64,000 bases of DNA from Gnetum montanum (lineage: Eukaryota > Streptophyta > Gnetopsida > Gnetales > Gnetaceae): assembly GCA_015680685.1 (NCBI GenBank), contig MNCI01026966.1, forward strand, positions 331,512 through 395,511, written 5' to 3'. The position numbers were made by a program, and so were the translations under genes. How positions within the stretch are numbered: position 1 is the stretch's first letter; every line of letters begins with the position of its first letter. A model generated the notes under the pieces. That model was not told where the DNA came from and did no database searches. It was given only the letters and a program-made list of their open reading frames with translations. This document shows, one piece after another, positions 1 through 12,549 of this stretch.

Positions 1-385
1 GAGCACTTGCGTTACGTGTGGCGATCCCAGTAACAATCAGTGTTTGGTAAGCTGCAGTTGCATAGTTCAGGGTGTGTCCGGTAAGTGGGAACGGATGCTG
101 ATGCTAGTTAATTTAGACTTAGATCAGTAGTTAGAGTAGTTTAGTTTCTCAACTCTTTCCTCCTGGTAGCATAGAAGATAAGCCGAAAATACCAAAAAAA
201 TCACATACCTCAGACTTGCTTAACCATACACCGTGACACATACAAGCAAGCCTGGGAAGATAACGAACGATTAACCCCAAGTGTTTCTTGTGGCATTAAG
301 GCATTTAGTCTGCGGAGTTCGATCGGATCGTGCGTGTACACTCGTATTCGTATGGTGGAGTGTAGGGGTACCTCACCACTCATCA
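1..385 (+). repeat. C-family (Athila-like) LTR, 3' part only
   Basis: The first 385 bases match the last 385 bases of the C1 LTRs (about 31035-31419 and the matching part of 36766-37713). Shared landmarks run in the same order: a GCGTTACGTGTGG segment, GTTTGGTA, GGTTCAGGGTGTG and the terminal GTGTAGGGGTACCTCACCACTCA. The LTR ends in CA at 385. The following bases do not resemble the tRNA-Asp-type primer site that follows C1, C2 and C3. The copy is therefore more likely a solo or 3' LTR inserted in the leader of the B4 element than the 5' LTR of what follows. Its 5' end and target duplication are off-window. Confidence 0.85.
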
Positions 386-499
386 GTGGTGTAGACTGGT
401 CACGAAGATGATTCCTTTGGAACCTGGTAGGATGAAAAGCCTTTGATCGCTTATTGATCTCTATGTTTCTCATTTGTGATTTCCTTTTGATCACTCAAA
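386..499 (+). other. B4 leader remnant between C LTR and gag
   Basis: About 110 bp between the C-type LTR end and the first gag-like ATG. No convincing primer-binding site is visible: neither the tRNA-Asp-like site of C elements nor the TGGTGCTAGAAGGAGGGCC-like site of B elements. A CTCAAAATGATTCCC context starts the gag-like frame at 500. Confidence 0.4.
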
Positions 500-3400
500 A
501 TGATTCCCACAACCACTGTTGTTTCCACTTCCAACCTTGAGGTCCCTTTCTCAACTGAAAACACCATAGGTGTTGAGCAAACACCTAGCCCAGTGTTGGC
601 ATCATGTCAGTCTCTTAGGATTCGACATCTATCACCTGAGTTCTTGGTGCAAGAAGCAGAGTGTTATGACTTCCTCTATGCAAAGATCCAATGAAATCTA
701 CTCCAAGATCACCAAGAACTTAAGGACAAATGTAACTTCGAGTTCCTTCATCAGAATGAGAGGGAATTTATCCCTACCCTTGACATTACCATCCACCTAA
801 AAGAAACATATCAGTGGATATTATACTAGCTGATGTGAGTAAGTAGGTCTAGGGAATAGCGGGACATGACATCCCATTACGATGAAGTGTTCTAGGATGG
901 ACAAGAAAACCTGGACTCCAATTAGAGGGTGGTGGGCAGACTTACCCTACAACTATCCCTCCCACCGTGGTCTTCAGGTTAAACCCACTTTTTATGTTTT
1001 CCCCTTTTATGATTACCATGATTTCGTTGCAACCTACACTTCCAACAGCTGTGGGCAACCATCCCGTACCCTCAGTATACCAACACACCACCCCTTTAGT
1101 TTCATTCCTAGGCACTCTCCCTCCTCACTCTGTCTTGTCATCGTACTAAATTCTAGTTACAGCTACATTGCCGTACATGCACACTATGCCTACCTCACAG
1201 CTACATGGAGTTCCCACTCCCATTCCATCATTTGCACCTATTCTACCGTTAGTAGTAGCCCCGCCCCCAACTTTGTGGTGGGCCTTAACCACTTCTCTTC
1301 CTATTTCACAACCTTCCTAGATGTCACACTATGTTTACCACCAAGCGTACCAAGTCCCACAAATGGTACAACCAAGCTTGGGACTATGGTCTGCCCCATC
1401 AGTCACACAAGTGACTAACCCTACAGCACCGCTAGTAGCCACTGTTTGAATAGCACCACCCATTAGGTGGTGGATCACACAAGCAACACCCTTCACAAGA
1501 GCAGCCCCAATGGTACCCCCAATGAGCCAGGCTACTACCCATACAATGCCACCAACAACGGTCACCCTTGCAACCCCACAACTGTGTACATCATCCCCAG
1601 GTCCGGATCAAGCATTCCAACTTATCCAAACCCTCACTGAAGAGATTAAGTGTCTCAAAGCCACCGATTTTGACATAATAAAGGTCATGGATTTCTACCA
1701 TGATGACCCCATCAGCCCAGTCATTCTCATGCTCATATTACCCCCTAGGATGCCACTCCCCCAATTCACAAAATACAATAGGGAGGGCGATCCCAATGCA
1801 CATCTAGTCATGTTTAGATCCAAATCTTTGTTGTTACAGTAGTGGCCGCACACTATTATCCATGTCTTTGCTATGTCTCATATGGGAAAATCTTTAGACT
1901 GGTACCACGAGATCCCACATGCCTCCATCTCAACTCTGGAGGAGCTGCTAACTCAGTTTGTGACCTACTTCAAGTATAACTTAAAGTTGGAAGTCACACT
2001 GGATCAGTTGATGAGCGTCAAGCAAGACCTGTTGGAGTCGATACAAAAGTTTATATAGTGGTGGAGCTTTACCTTGAATGAGATCCATGAGCCTATCGTG
2101 GAGGCCCATCTATTGGCCATCTTCAATGTGGCAGTAAATGACTTTATTAAGTCAAAACTGTACTACCTAGCCCCACACTCTCTCAGTCAAGCTTTTGCCT
2201 AGATGAAGAGCATCCAAGACGTGGACAAAGCTAGTAAAGACCTAACTTATGTTGCATATAAAAATTCATATGTCAAAAAGGAAAAAGAGAAGGGAAAAGC
2301 CATGATAGCCACAGTGGCCTCCGTGTTAAACAAGGCCAAACCCAACAACAACAAAAATAAAAAGACAACCACAACATTGACTAACCCCATGCCTAGCTTA
2401 AATAACGCTCCTCAACCCTCAACGTTAGCACCAAAGGCATCAACCCTGCCTAAACCCAACTTCAAGCATAAAGACAGCTTCAGATAAACCCCTCTACCCA
2501 TCAAGCATTCAAAAATTCTGAAGCAATTGTTGGGGGTTGGGTATATTCAACATAACCCGATGTCGGAGGAGGTTACCAAATGGCATCAACTGTATTGTAA
2601 ACTTTCTTAGGAACCCCTCCTTGGCTATGCCCAATGCACTACCAGTTCCTATGAACTTCTGGCTGGAATAGTTCTATGACTACCATCAACTTTGTGGTCA
2701 TGACATGAATTACTGTCTAGCATTAAAAGATGACATCCAACAGATGATTGATCATGGGAAGTTGGTTTTGGATGAAAGAAACCCTGTCCACCCCGAAAAT
2801 AAATCCATGCACTTCTACCAGGACCCCCTCAATGCCAAGAACACAAGGTATGTCATGAACATAATTGGGGTCAACAGTAACCTAGAACCACCACGGCAGT
2901 CGTTTGTGGTTTGTGTGCCTCAACATAGCATAGCGGCACCAAGAATAGCAAAAAATATGCCACAACAACCATTTGTCCTCAAGGCTCCCCCTCAGACATC
3001 TGATCCTACACCCTTCATGTTTAAAACTATTCCCCCGCCTACGCTAACACCACTAACACCATTTTTCATTAGGGGGCCAAAACCCTCAATTGCTCCGGCC
3101 ACACAAAGCCAATCTAAAATAGCCCCATAGCCTCCCCATTCAAAAAAAGGGGAAGAGCATCTGATGGAAAAGACGCCTAAGGAACGTACTGCATCAAGTT
3201 CCCCCAAGACTACCCCTTTGTCCTCCATGCCTATGCCCCCCTCATCATAAATAGCTGATGCTACTATGCGCACACAATCATCACCATCTCGCCCAAGAAG
3301 GTCCAGCCCCAAACTTGAAACTACTCCTCCTTGAGATATTCATCTCCTAGGATGAATTGAGGAAGAGAAGGGCAACAAACAACAAGAAAGTGGACAGGAC

Positions 3401-3600
3401 CTTCTAAACGCCCTTACTCAGGTCAAACAGGCTCTGAAACAAAAGAATGCAACCTTAAGCTTGTATGACCTAGTAATAACCTCCATTGCACACCACGAGG
3501 CCTTGGTTCGCATGTTAACATCGATACCGATTGATGAAAACATGCCGGTGGAGGAGAAAGAAATCTATGTGTTTATGCTTCCTTCTATGCCCAAAGAACC
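500..3600 (+). pseudogene. gag: B4 gag pseudogene (Tat-like)
   Basis: Gag forms the virus-like particle that packages element RNA. The N-terminal part (500-840) matches the start of the B3 gag at 44539 (an EFIP-type motif after a short KIQ-containing segment). A proline/threonine-rich linker follows (about 900-1600). The capsid core lies at about 1660-2260, with FYHDDPIS, KYNREGDPNAHLV, a SLDWYHEIP segment and DFIKSKLYYL. A lysine- and proline-rich tail follows, with a CX2-H-like knuckle remnant near 2680-2750 (DYHQLCGH, first Cys replaced by Tyr). Stops interrupt the frame repeatedly, for example after 1842, 2058 and 2487. The same protein is recognisable in B1, B2 and B3, which fixes the assignment. 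Confidence 0.8.
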
Positions 3601-3613
3601 ATGGCCTGCTTAG

Positions 3614-4010
3614 TTGATGTTCTGTGATGAGTCCATTAAGGATGACCTTGAGAAGGGCCGAGCGACAACAACACCCCTGTTCACAATTCGGGTTAGTCAG
3701 CACAAGATCCGAAGAGTACATGTTGATGACGGGGCTGCTACAAATTTCATCCCATTTCCCATAGTTGAAAAACTAGGCTTGGTTGATCAAATCAAACCCA
3801 CAACAACCTCATGTCTGAAGTTGTTCAACAGAGCATGGGTAGTGATAAAGGGGACTGTCCACATCAACTTTGTGGTAGGGGACCAGTTCCCTACAAGTGC
3901 AACATTCATCGTGGTAGAAGAGATGTTTGGGTTTAACTTGATCTTGGGGAGGTCGTGGTTAGTCCAACTCAGGGCTATCTCTTCACCCATACATTAAGAG
4001 ATCCACCTAC
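3614..4010 (+). pseudogene. B4 aspartic protease domain
   Basis: This retropepsin domain would cleave the Gag-Pol polyprotein. An active-site-like segment, RVHVDDGAATNF, appears at about 3715-3750 and the C-terminal signature ILGRSWL at about 3940-3962, spaced as in retroviral-type proteases. The triad reads D-D-G rather than the usual D-T-G or D-S-G, as in all B-family copies here. The domain ends with a SSPIHQEIHLPY-like stretch (one stop) also seen in B2 and B3. Remnants of frame continue to about 4268 without a recognised domain. Confidence 0.8.
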
Positions 4011-4489
4011 CTTACGTAGGCAGAGAGCCCAAGAAATAAACAATGTTGACATGGAGTAGGGTTCAAAAGTAATAACCTATGAAAATGAAGAACCTATCCC
4101 CACCAAGGCTACTTGTTTGGCTAATGAGCTGGTCCAAAATGCCTACTCAGAAAATGAAACTACATGGGCCAAATTACCTTTTCAAGCGGTAGATAACGAT
4201 ATAGAAGAATACTATGACAAAGCCCCTCGACCTTATGCATCACTGAGCCCACGATGGGTTAGGAAGTAGCTACGAGAATGATCGTTACTTGTGTTAGCGT
4301 AACTATTGCATTGCTTCCAACATGATCACCACTTACATCAACCATACGTTCATTCTTCATACTGTTTGCTTCATATTCTTTCATTTACGCTAACATTTGC
4401 CTTATTGTTTAAATCGTTCACATTGCATCCACTGTTTACATCACAAAATGGCCCGGTAAAACTGGCAAACATTTTCTTTACCATTATCC

Positions 4490-4600
4490 AACAACCATAA
4501 AAGGCCTAAAACTAGCAATGGCCCAAAACAACCTAAAACTAGTGATGGCCTAGAGTGGCCTAAAACTATTGTTACGGCTCGAAATGGCCTAAAACTAAAA
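4490..4600 (+). repeat. GGCCTAAAACTAG short repeat after protease
   Basis: Four to five irregularly spaced copies of a GGCCTAAAACTAGC-like word. The same word in the opposite orientation follows the protease of B2 (about 50528-50580) and B1 (about 58205-58235), so its place just after protease is conserved in the family. It is a variant of the longer dispersed word described for 9715-10045 and 13664-13948. Confidence 0.7.
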
Positions 4601-4798
4601 TGAGATGCTCCCAAGGAGCTTAATTAATTAATAAAAAAAATAGAAAAAATAGACTAAAAAAATACAAAAAACTAACCAAAATGAAATAAATCTTTTTATA
4701 TTCCATACGTCATTCAAAATATTAATCAATAAGATTTACAAAATTTCTTTTTTTTCTTGAGAATCCAAAGACAAGAATAAAACTCTCTACTGCTATGC

Positions 4799-7700
4799 TA
4801 TGAGTCTTTGCCTGCACCACCATCCCCTGCCTCAGTGGATCCTACATTTTCGTTTGGATCGTACATAACAAAGAAAATAAAACAATTAGTTAGAGCTATG
4901 ACAAAGAATTTTATAAAATAAAATATCACACCAAAAAAAGTGACTAACCCGAGACAGCCCCGGGTCCGTTTTGGGGGCTATCCAATCCATGCCAACTGCG
5001 AGGCATTGCAAGATGTCCTCCTCGGTAATGTTGGATCAATTCCTATCTCCCAGATCAGCATTTGCTGCAAATTTCTCCTTTTCTATGGCTTTCCATCTTT
5101 GTGGTCTTGGAGAAAAGGTGGTAGTGATGGTCTCACCCATGGGAAAAGTCATCTCCCTTTTAGGAGATTCATTGACTATCACCTATTACATGAACCTATC
5201 ATAAGTCCCAGAAGCACCAATAATGTCAAGGAATACCTCATAGGTATGCAACTTGATGGAAGCATCACAATACTATTTATAGTAGGTGGCACATTCCAGT
5301 TTATACATGTGTTTGTGATTCTTCTGTGACTGCCCCCACTTGTAAACCTCCGTGCTATAATCCTTTCAATCATGGTTCTTCTAGGCTAGAAGGTCCATTT
5401 GTATCCAATGTTCAATTATTTTGCACATGGCTTCATTGTTTCATCACACAACCATCCAATATCTTGCATAGTCGATGATGGCTATGCATCAACTACTATC
5501 GTTAGTGTCTTAGGCCAACAAGAATTCATTCCTAGACTAGAGATCCCCCACCTCAGTAGTTAGATTAGCCTTCTCCTTCTCGAGCCTTTGCACCCATTTC
5601 CAAAGATCTTTGTTTACACACCTACATTCCCACAGAGAGTGTGGCGAGTACAACGCACATTTGCTTGCTTCATCGTATATGTGATGAGGTATTTCGGTTA
5701 CCTCCTATGGGAATTTGGGCATAGTGTCAACCTCAACTACTTTCTTAGGGTCCCACTTGAGGCAAGAGGCTGCCAACCACACATAAAAGAGCATTAGTCA
5801 CAGTGACATAGTGAAATTGTAACAATATAGGAAGCCTACCATAGCAACTTTAACTTACCCACTTCAAGGTTGATCTGCTTTAGATGGTCAATCATGTCGT
5901 TGACCACCCCTTCCATAAAAATGAATTTGTTGGGGGTCTTAGTCCACGGTTGCAAGCAGATCGAAGAAGGGCTAGAAGTATCAATAGTGATGTTTGTTGC
6001 ATGGTAAAACATGTTAGCCACGGTGGAGACAACCATAATAAAGCTGATGAACAATGTAAATGATAGTGTAATACACTTTCATACAAGCAATCAAACTCAC
6101 CAGCATCAAAATGGAGCCCCTCTCGTTTTAGCTAACCTAACACTGTAGTAGTATCCTCAATACTCATATGTCCCTCTGGTACTAAACTACACTTGGTTAA
6201 AGGGTCATCAGTAGGGGCCTCTTCCTGATTGGTAGGGGCCTCTTCCTCATTGGCTGGGGCCCTTTCTTCATTGGTAAGGGCCTCTTCAACATCGATTGGG
6301 GCCCTTTCTTCATTGGCAGAGGCCTCCTCTTCATCAGCAGGGGTCTTTTCCTCACCAGCCGAGGCTCTTTCTTCTCCAATAAGGGCCCCTTTTTCATCGG
6401 CCAGGGCCCTTTCCTCTATGGCCAAAACCTCTTCATCTTTGCCAGTCACCCATATTCTAGGGGCCATCACCTCTTCACCCCCTTGCTCTTCTTCTTCTTC
6501 TACTAATAAGGCATAATCACTATAGGCAAGATATACCAACTTGAAATAGATGCTATGCTATGCAATGATACCTAGCGTAGCATAATGTAGCGAGAATTAG
6601 CCAAATAATAAAATACACTTACCAATTAGAGGTTGCACTCTGCGAAGTTTGAGTCGTAGCTTCTTCCCCCTCTCTTTGTTTGTACGAGAAGTCTCTCTAG
6701 TAGGGTGGGACCTCTTACATTGCAAGCTAGTTACCATTTTTTCTGCGATGAGGCATTCTCCTCTTTTCACGCTTCCTGTGTTAATGGGAGATGCCTCTCC
6801 CACACTGTCCTGGGCATGAAAAGCATGTGCCACCCAATTCTTATTCATCATTCAAAATGATTCCCCAATATCTTTCGGGGAATCTTGGGATCGTGTGGTA
6901 TGGAAGACTTGGAAAATCCATAGTTTGGAAATCTAACTATGGTCTTGTAGCATCTAGACACCATTCTCGTAGACTACCAAGAATTCAGCAAAACATCACA
7001 AGTAGGCTATAAATAAGGCATGGTGCATGTTGAAATGGGACTCAAGCTTCCCACAAAGTTTGATCATTTTAGCCTGTAAGCCTTTGCAAAGGTATTTGGA
7101 CCTGTTTTAGTGAGTCCCTTCTTCCATGACATCCCTCATTATCCAAGCCTGCTCAACTCCAATGATTTTTCCTTGGGAGAGTAGCTTGGGGAAGGAACGC
7201 ACACAGAAGATAGGGTAAATCATTTTGGCCACCCCTACCCACTCCTCAATGTCCCCTGATGGTTTGCATCTTTCTTAGATTTTTCTCCTATGGGGAGACC
7301 ATCATAAGGGACACCAAAAAGATCCGCAAATAGTTGGTCATTGATTTCAAACACCACTCATACACTATAAACACATGTATGAAAACGGTTAGCCTTCTCA
7401 GAGAAGGATTCGGCTAGGGAAAGCATTTCAATAGGTGGGACACTTCGGTTGATGGCCAAAAATAAGTCCATGACCCTAGCCTCCTAAAGGTTATGGAAAA
7501 GCATGGTTGGGGCCCCATTGCAAAGCCAACACTAGGTCTTCTCCACCTCCCCATACTTGAAACATATAACAGTGAATTCATAGTTTAGCGTACCAGGTTT
7601 AAATGGTGTAGGAAATGGTGGGAGATCCACTAACACATCTTCAACCATGAGTGGCCTAAGGGATATCCACTCCCTATCCAACCAACTGGCTTCCTTACAC

Positions 7701-8240
7701 TTTCCATAAAATTGGGAATACTGGGTCGGGTAGGTTTTAAACTCATCCCCAAATTTTCCTATCATGCCGATGTGCACATTCCCAGTAGAGGAAAACTTAT
7801 ACAAAGCCATCTGTGCCAAGGCCAACGCATTTGTGTCACTTTGAAGACCATTCCTATGAACATATAACTTGGCAGTACAAAATATATATATATATATACT
7901 ATTAACACCTTTTTCTAGTGTAACATGGATTACATAACACGATGAGATACCTGCACATAACTCACCTACCAACATAGTAAACGGTCCTAGGTGGGTTCTA
8001 AAAATAGGTGCCCATGTGAACGACAACAAATAACGTGTTGTATAAGTGATAGCATTTATACTCGGGCATGTCCTAGATCCAAATTAAGTGTCTCAAGCCT
8101 TTTGGGCATTGGTTGGAGCCTTCTACTCGCTCACCCCTGATTGACCCATTAATCAAAAATTTCAAAATGCCCAGATTTGCCTTGGGCAACAGTGTTTCTA
8201 TGATTGCTGCTACTATCTTCGCTGATAAGTGTGACCAAAA
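4799..8240 (-). pseudogene. Degenerate antisense ORF in B4 (additional ORF), function unknown
   Basis: On the minus strand a protein-like reading can be followed from about 8240 to a stop near 4799, hopping frames with scattered stops. The N-terminal portion (8240-8000) reads IVAAIIETLLPKANLGI. The next segment (8029-7532) is open for 165 codons. The part near 7340-7300 contains LFADLFGVPYDGLPIGE. A basic stretch (6851-6600) follows, then a strongly acidic repeat (6539-6132), then a tail rich in Gly, Asp and Glu. Antisense extra ORFs are known in some Tat-lineage elements (for example Grande), but normally between pol and an LTR. Here it lies between protease and RT. No domain is recognised with confidence. 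A nested insertion is an alternative, but I found no terminal repeats or target duplication around it. Confidence 0.5.
6200..6425 (-). repeat. 27-bp coding minisatellite (acidic repeat) within antisense ORF
   Basis: On the minus strand this encodes eight or more imperfect nine-residue units of the type EERAPANEE. The period is a multiple of three, so the frame is kept. It resembles low-complexity acidic linkers and is internal to the antisense ORF. Confidence 0.75.
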
Positions 8241-10424
8241 AATCACACTAAAATAACAAAGGAGAAACTGTAAGAAGTCTCGTATGCCCTCTAGAACCAG
8301 ACCACCTACCAGCCCACACGTGCATGGGGAGGAGGAATGTTGGCCACCAGTTTACTAAGGCAACACAGGACTCCTACGATCTCAAGGATAATTAGAATGG
8401 GCTTCAACATGACCCTACACAACAAAGCATCAAACATTAGCACTATGTTTAGGTGAATTTTACATGTAGTGTAGCGTAGTCATTTTTTCACATATAGCGT
8501 AGCGTAACCTTTCTTTGCACCTAGTGTAGCATGTTCTCCCAATTGCAAATTTTTCTTTAATAGAAAACCAAGTCAAGCATTATAGGCGATATTACAAAGT
8601 GGTACTTATAGCGTAGCATAGCCATTAGGCGTCTTACTATGTAACACTGGCTACGCCTTACGGTAATTGTTACACAATACATACCACAACATCACAGGTA
8701 CGCAGTGTAACAATTACATGTATGCTTAAGGGTGACAACTATGATACACACAGCATAGCAAGATAGCAAACGAACAAGCACATGCAGATGCATGAGAATA
8801 TGAAAAACATACCCCTACAATAGGCATAGCAATGTAGCAAGCATAATAGTAAAAAAAATAATTGCAGCCTTAAGTAGCATAGATGAGAGAAAATTTAGTG
8901 TCCCCGTCATCTCAACCCTATCTTGTCATATGAAATAACTCACGCTACGCTATGATTAAGCACACATCACCCTAACAAATTTTGTGAATAAATAAATCCT
9001 TCTTAAAGATGGTATGCTATGCCAAGTGTGCACTATGCCACTTTGAATTGCCCAAATCCTTACGACAACGTAGTTGCCATTCTCAACAATGGCGGTTAAG
9101 ACAATGTTTCATGCAACCATAGCATAGCATCCGTACGGATGCTCTAGTCAACTAGCAGCAATAATGACATGGCAGCCAAAATGGCAACCAAAACAGTGGT
9201 AGTGGACTCAAATTTTATCACAATGATGATAACAAAATTTGGAAAATAAGGGTAGCATAGCGACCTATTGAGCAGATGGAGCCTCCTCCCATACTTCAAC
9301 GCGCGCCTTAGACAGGTGCCCCAAAGTCCTTCACCTCATCTACTTTGACAAGTCCTTGGTGTTTGCATTCGCCTTTGGGTGCCATTTTCTTGCTTGTAAA
9401 TTCCCTATCAAATGCTATGCTATACTAGTTTGCTTTCTCTCTATGCAATCATGCTATGCTCTGGGTATGGGCTCTAGGCTCTAACAATGAAAATGACAAG
9501 TTTACCAGGGGGTAAACCCCTAATTATAGCCAACGTGGTAAAATACTTTCCATTTTCATAACCTAATTAATGTGGGACATCCCTTGTAGCATAGAACTAT
9601 TGTGTCATAGTAACACCTTAGCGTAGCAATTGTCTACAACATAATAGGTGGGCCCACTAAAAATTTTGTTCCATCTTAAATTAGTCATCTATCTTTACAA
9701 AGTCTACCCATTAATGGTCCACTAAGACCTTAAACTAGTAGTCTTGGTTTACATAGGATGTTAAGCTACAATGTAGCCTAATGACTATCTACAAAGACCT
9801 TAGACTAGCAGTTTTGGCTTTCAACTCTACCTAGTAGTGGTCCACAAAGGCCTTAAGCTAGCAATTCTAGTGTATGCTTTAACTCGGTCAACAATTTGCC
9901 ATGTCCTATATGGCATCTCACCACTCATTCCATATCATAAATAAAATTATATAATATGTGATTGTCCGATACGACCTTAAACTGGCAATGTTAGCATTCG
10001 TTTCAGGTCTCGATATGGTCTACTAAGACCTTAAACTAGTAGCTTTGACTCACAAATTTTACACAGTGATTGATGATTATTTTATGTTGTATTGTTACTT
10101 TACAAACACTCATTACATGTTGTTTCTATAAACAAGTATCACTAGACTTTGATTTTTCTTATTATGATAGGTTTGACAAAAATGGCTATGCACAATGATC
10201 TACATTCATCTTTAACCTTGACAGGTCCTCATGGCAAGCTTACGAGACACCTAAACTTGGAATCAATAGACTGAGAATCATCTACTAACAACATTGTAGC
10301 ATCATAGGAAACATCTCTAGATTGGCCTGAACATTTGGTCTAAGGCTTAGACTTAGAGGCTGGGGATGTGATCGAGGACCCTCTCATCGAAGCACCTGTA
10401 ACTACATCTATGGGGAAAAAAAGA
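8241..10424 (+). other. Non-coding interval before RT in B4
   Basis: No gene is seen. The stretch holds many short direct and inverted copies of TAGCGTAGC / GCTACGCTA words (about 8460-8760, 8990-9140, 9410-9620), like those in the U3 of the B LTRs, and then the dispersed AAACTAG word (9715-10045). A pyrimidine-rich CTTTAACCTTGACAG at 10210-10224 resembles a plant 3' splice site. Ogre-type elements carry an intron between protease and RT, so an intron here is possible but not shown. Confidence 0.5.
9715..10045 (+). repeat. Dispersed word CTACTAAGACCTTAAACTAGYAG, five copies
   Basis: Copies start near 9717, 9788, 9838, 9963 and 10018, each containing a core like AAGACCTTAAACTAG or ACGACCTTAAACTGGCA. 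Spacing is irregular (50-120 bp), so this is not a simple tandem array. The same word makes up the tandem array after integrase. Confidence 0.75.
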
Positions 10425-11749
10425 CATTAAAACTTACCTCCCTACTAGATCCACAAATACAAAAGGACATATCGAAAGTTCTCCAAAATAACATTAAAGT
10501 GTTTTCATGGTCCTATAGTGACATGCCGGGCTTAGAACCATGGCTCATACAACATAACATTATCTTAGACCTACGTATCAAAGCAGTTAAACAAAAATCT
10601 TGAAAAATTAAACTAGAAATCACACTAGCTGCATGTGATAAAACTACCAAGCTGTATCAAGCAGGCTTCATCCACGTAGTTGATTACTCAGAGTGGGTAT
10701 TGAACATCATTGTAGTCTCCAAGAAAATGGGAGGTATACGAATTTGTATAGACTTTCGACATCTAAACAAAGAAATGATTAAAGATGAATTTCCATTACC
10801 AAGTATTGATCAACTTATTGACACTACAGCTGGTCATGCTTTACTGTCCTTTATGGATGGGTTCTCAAGTTAAAATCAAATTTGCATCAATCCAGAGAAT
10901 TAGTTAACAACTACTTTCATGACCCCTTGGGGAACCTTTTGTTATACTATGATGCCCTTTGGTCTCAAAAAAGCTGGAGCAACCTATTAATGAACCATGA
11001 CATACATATTCAGTGACTACCTCTTAGAGAGAATAAATGATTACATGGATGACATAGCAGTCAAGTCTAAGAGAGCTATTAATCATCCCATCAATCTAGA
11101 TGTAGTCCTCAAGTGTTGTCATAGGCATGACTTGCGTCTCAATCCAAAGAAATGTCTTTTTAGAGTTAAAACCAAATGCATGCTAGGGTTTGTAGTATTG
11201 GAAGCTGGAATATGAGTCAACCCTGACAAAGTTAAGGCCATCATTAACCTAGCACCCCCTAACAACCTTAAATAATTACATAGGTTGCAAGGTAGAATAC
11301 AGTTTATCAAAAGGTTTTTAGCAAAGTTGACCGACAAGTTACACCTCATGTAACACGTGGTAAAGAAGGGGGTCAACTTCAAGTGGATGACACAGTGTTA
11401 ACAAGCCTTCGATGACTTAAAGAAAGAGCTTTTGCACCTCCCAACTATTTACCCACCATAGAGGGATAAGCCTTTCTACATCTACCTTGTCACTTCGGAC
11501 ACATCTATTGTAGCATTGTTGTGTCAGAAGAGAGATGATGGCTCTGAAATCCCAATTTATTACTTGAGCCATACATTGATAGCTTATGAGGTGAAATACA
11601 ACAGAGTAGAAAGAAATTGTCTCGCCCTAGTATTTGCACTAAAAAAGCGAAGAAATTACCTATTCTATAGCAAGGTTAACATTATATGCAAGAGTAACAT
11701 ACTTCAGGCTATCACAAAAAATTTATACGAAAGTAGCAAGATAGCCTGA
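10425..11749 (+). pseudogene. pol: B4 reverse transcriptase and RNase H
   Basis: RT copies element RNA into DNA; RNase H removes the RNA strand. Visible RT motifs in order: VFSWSYSDMPGL (pre-RT), YQAGFIHVVDYSEWVLN, GGIRICIDFRHLNK, LLSFMDGFSS, FMTPWGTFCYTMMPFGLKKA and the catalytic box YMDDIAVKSK at about 11041-11075, then LNPKKCLF. The connection and RNase H follow (about 11400-11749), with DTSIVALLCQ, PIYYLSHTL and RNCLALVFALKK. The order and spacing are those of Ty3/gypsy pol. In-frame stops occur at about 10601, 10872, 10900, 11215 and 11352. The two catalytic Asp residues of the RT box remain, but the frame is broken. Confidence 0.92.
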
Positions 11750-11913
11750 TGGAAGGCTATAATGGTGGAATTTGATTTACACTATGTAGCCCAATCATCA
11801 AAGAAAGGACAAGTGATAGCTATGTAGCTCACAACCTCACCCATTGATGATCGGGCAACCATAGAGTCGAAATTCCCCAATGAACATGTTAACATCATCA
11901 ACCCTGTAGCATA

Positions 11914-12490
11914 ACACTTTGAAGCTACTTTGCATTTCAACGGTGCCTCAACCACATGAGGTGGTAGTGCTGCTACCATCATTACATTTCCCTTGGGGGA
12001 CATTTGACCTTTCACTTATTGTTTTATGTTCCTTTGTACAAACAATGTAGCTAAGTACGAAGAACTCCTTAGGGGCCTTTTAGCAGCCCAAGAATTAAAG
12101 ATCCAATATTTGGCAGTCCGAGGCAATTCCCAACTCATCATCAACCAGATTACCAAAATCTATGCCTGTAAAGCTTCACAGTTACAACCTTATTGTGACC
12201 TGGCCAAAATTTTACTGAAACAGTTTACAATGATAAACATCCAACATGTGCCACACAATGAGAACACTATAGAAGATGCCTTAGCCACGGTAGCGTTAAA
12301 TGTGCTGCCATACCTATTGACAACTTTACCTGCTTCGATAACAGAGTGCATAGACCCTATCACTCAAGTGGTACACATTGTCTCTTTAAGTGCTACTGAT
12401 GCCCAAGAGTGGTATGCTAATGTTAAAGGCTACCTTGAACACGGAGAACCCCCACATGGCTTGACATCCGCTCAAATGGATGTGATCTAA
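11914..12490 (+). pseudogene. B4 second RNase H (Tat-lineage, archaeal type)
   Basis: A second RNase H domain after the first is diagnostic of Tat/Ogre elements. Visible landmarks are LHFNGAST, LCTNNVAKYEELLRGL, VRGNSQLIINQI and HVPHNENTIEDALATVA, in the usual order. Three acidic positions normally seen in this family are changed: Asp to Asn in FNGA, Glu to Lys in NNVAKYE, and Asp to Asn in GNSQ. All can arise by G-to-A changes. The domain is identifiable but should be catalytically dead. Stops sit near 11956 and 12005, before the main open stretch (12026-12490). Confidence 0.9.
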
Positions 12491-12549
12491 AAGAGAGCCT
12501 AGCAGTGTGTCCTTATAGAAGATAATACCTTATGCAAACGCTCCTTTGA

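Noticed and set aside
882-1418. 178-residue plus-strand ORF
   Set aside because: It overlaps the proline-rich gag linker in another frame. The gag-consistent reading there matches related copies better in composition, and this ORF has no independent support.
7870-7905. TA-rich run considered as intron border or promoter in the antisense ORF
   Set aside because: It is a simple (TA)n microsatellite. No clear splice-site pair was found.
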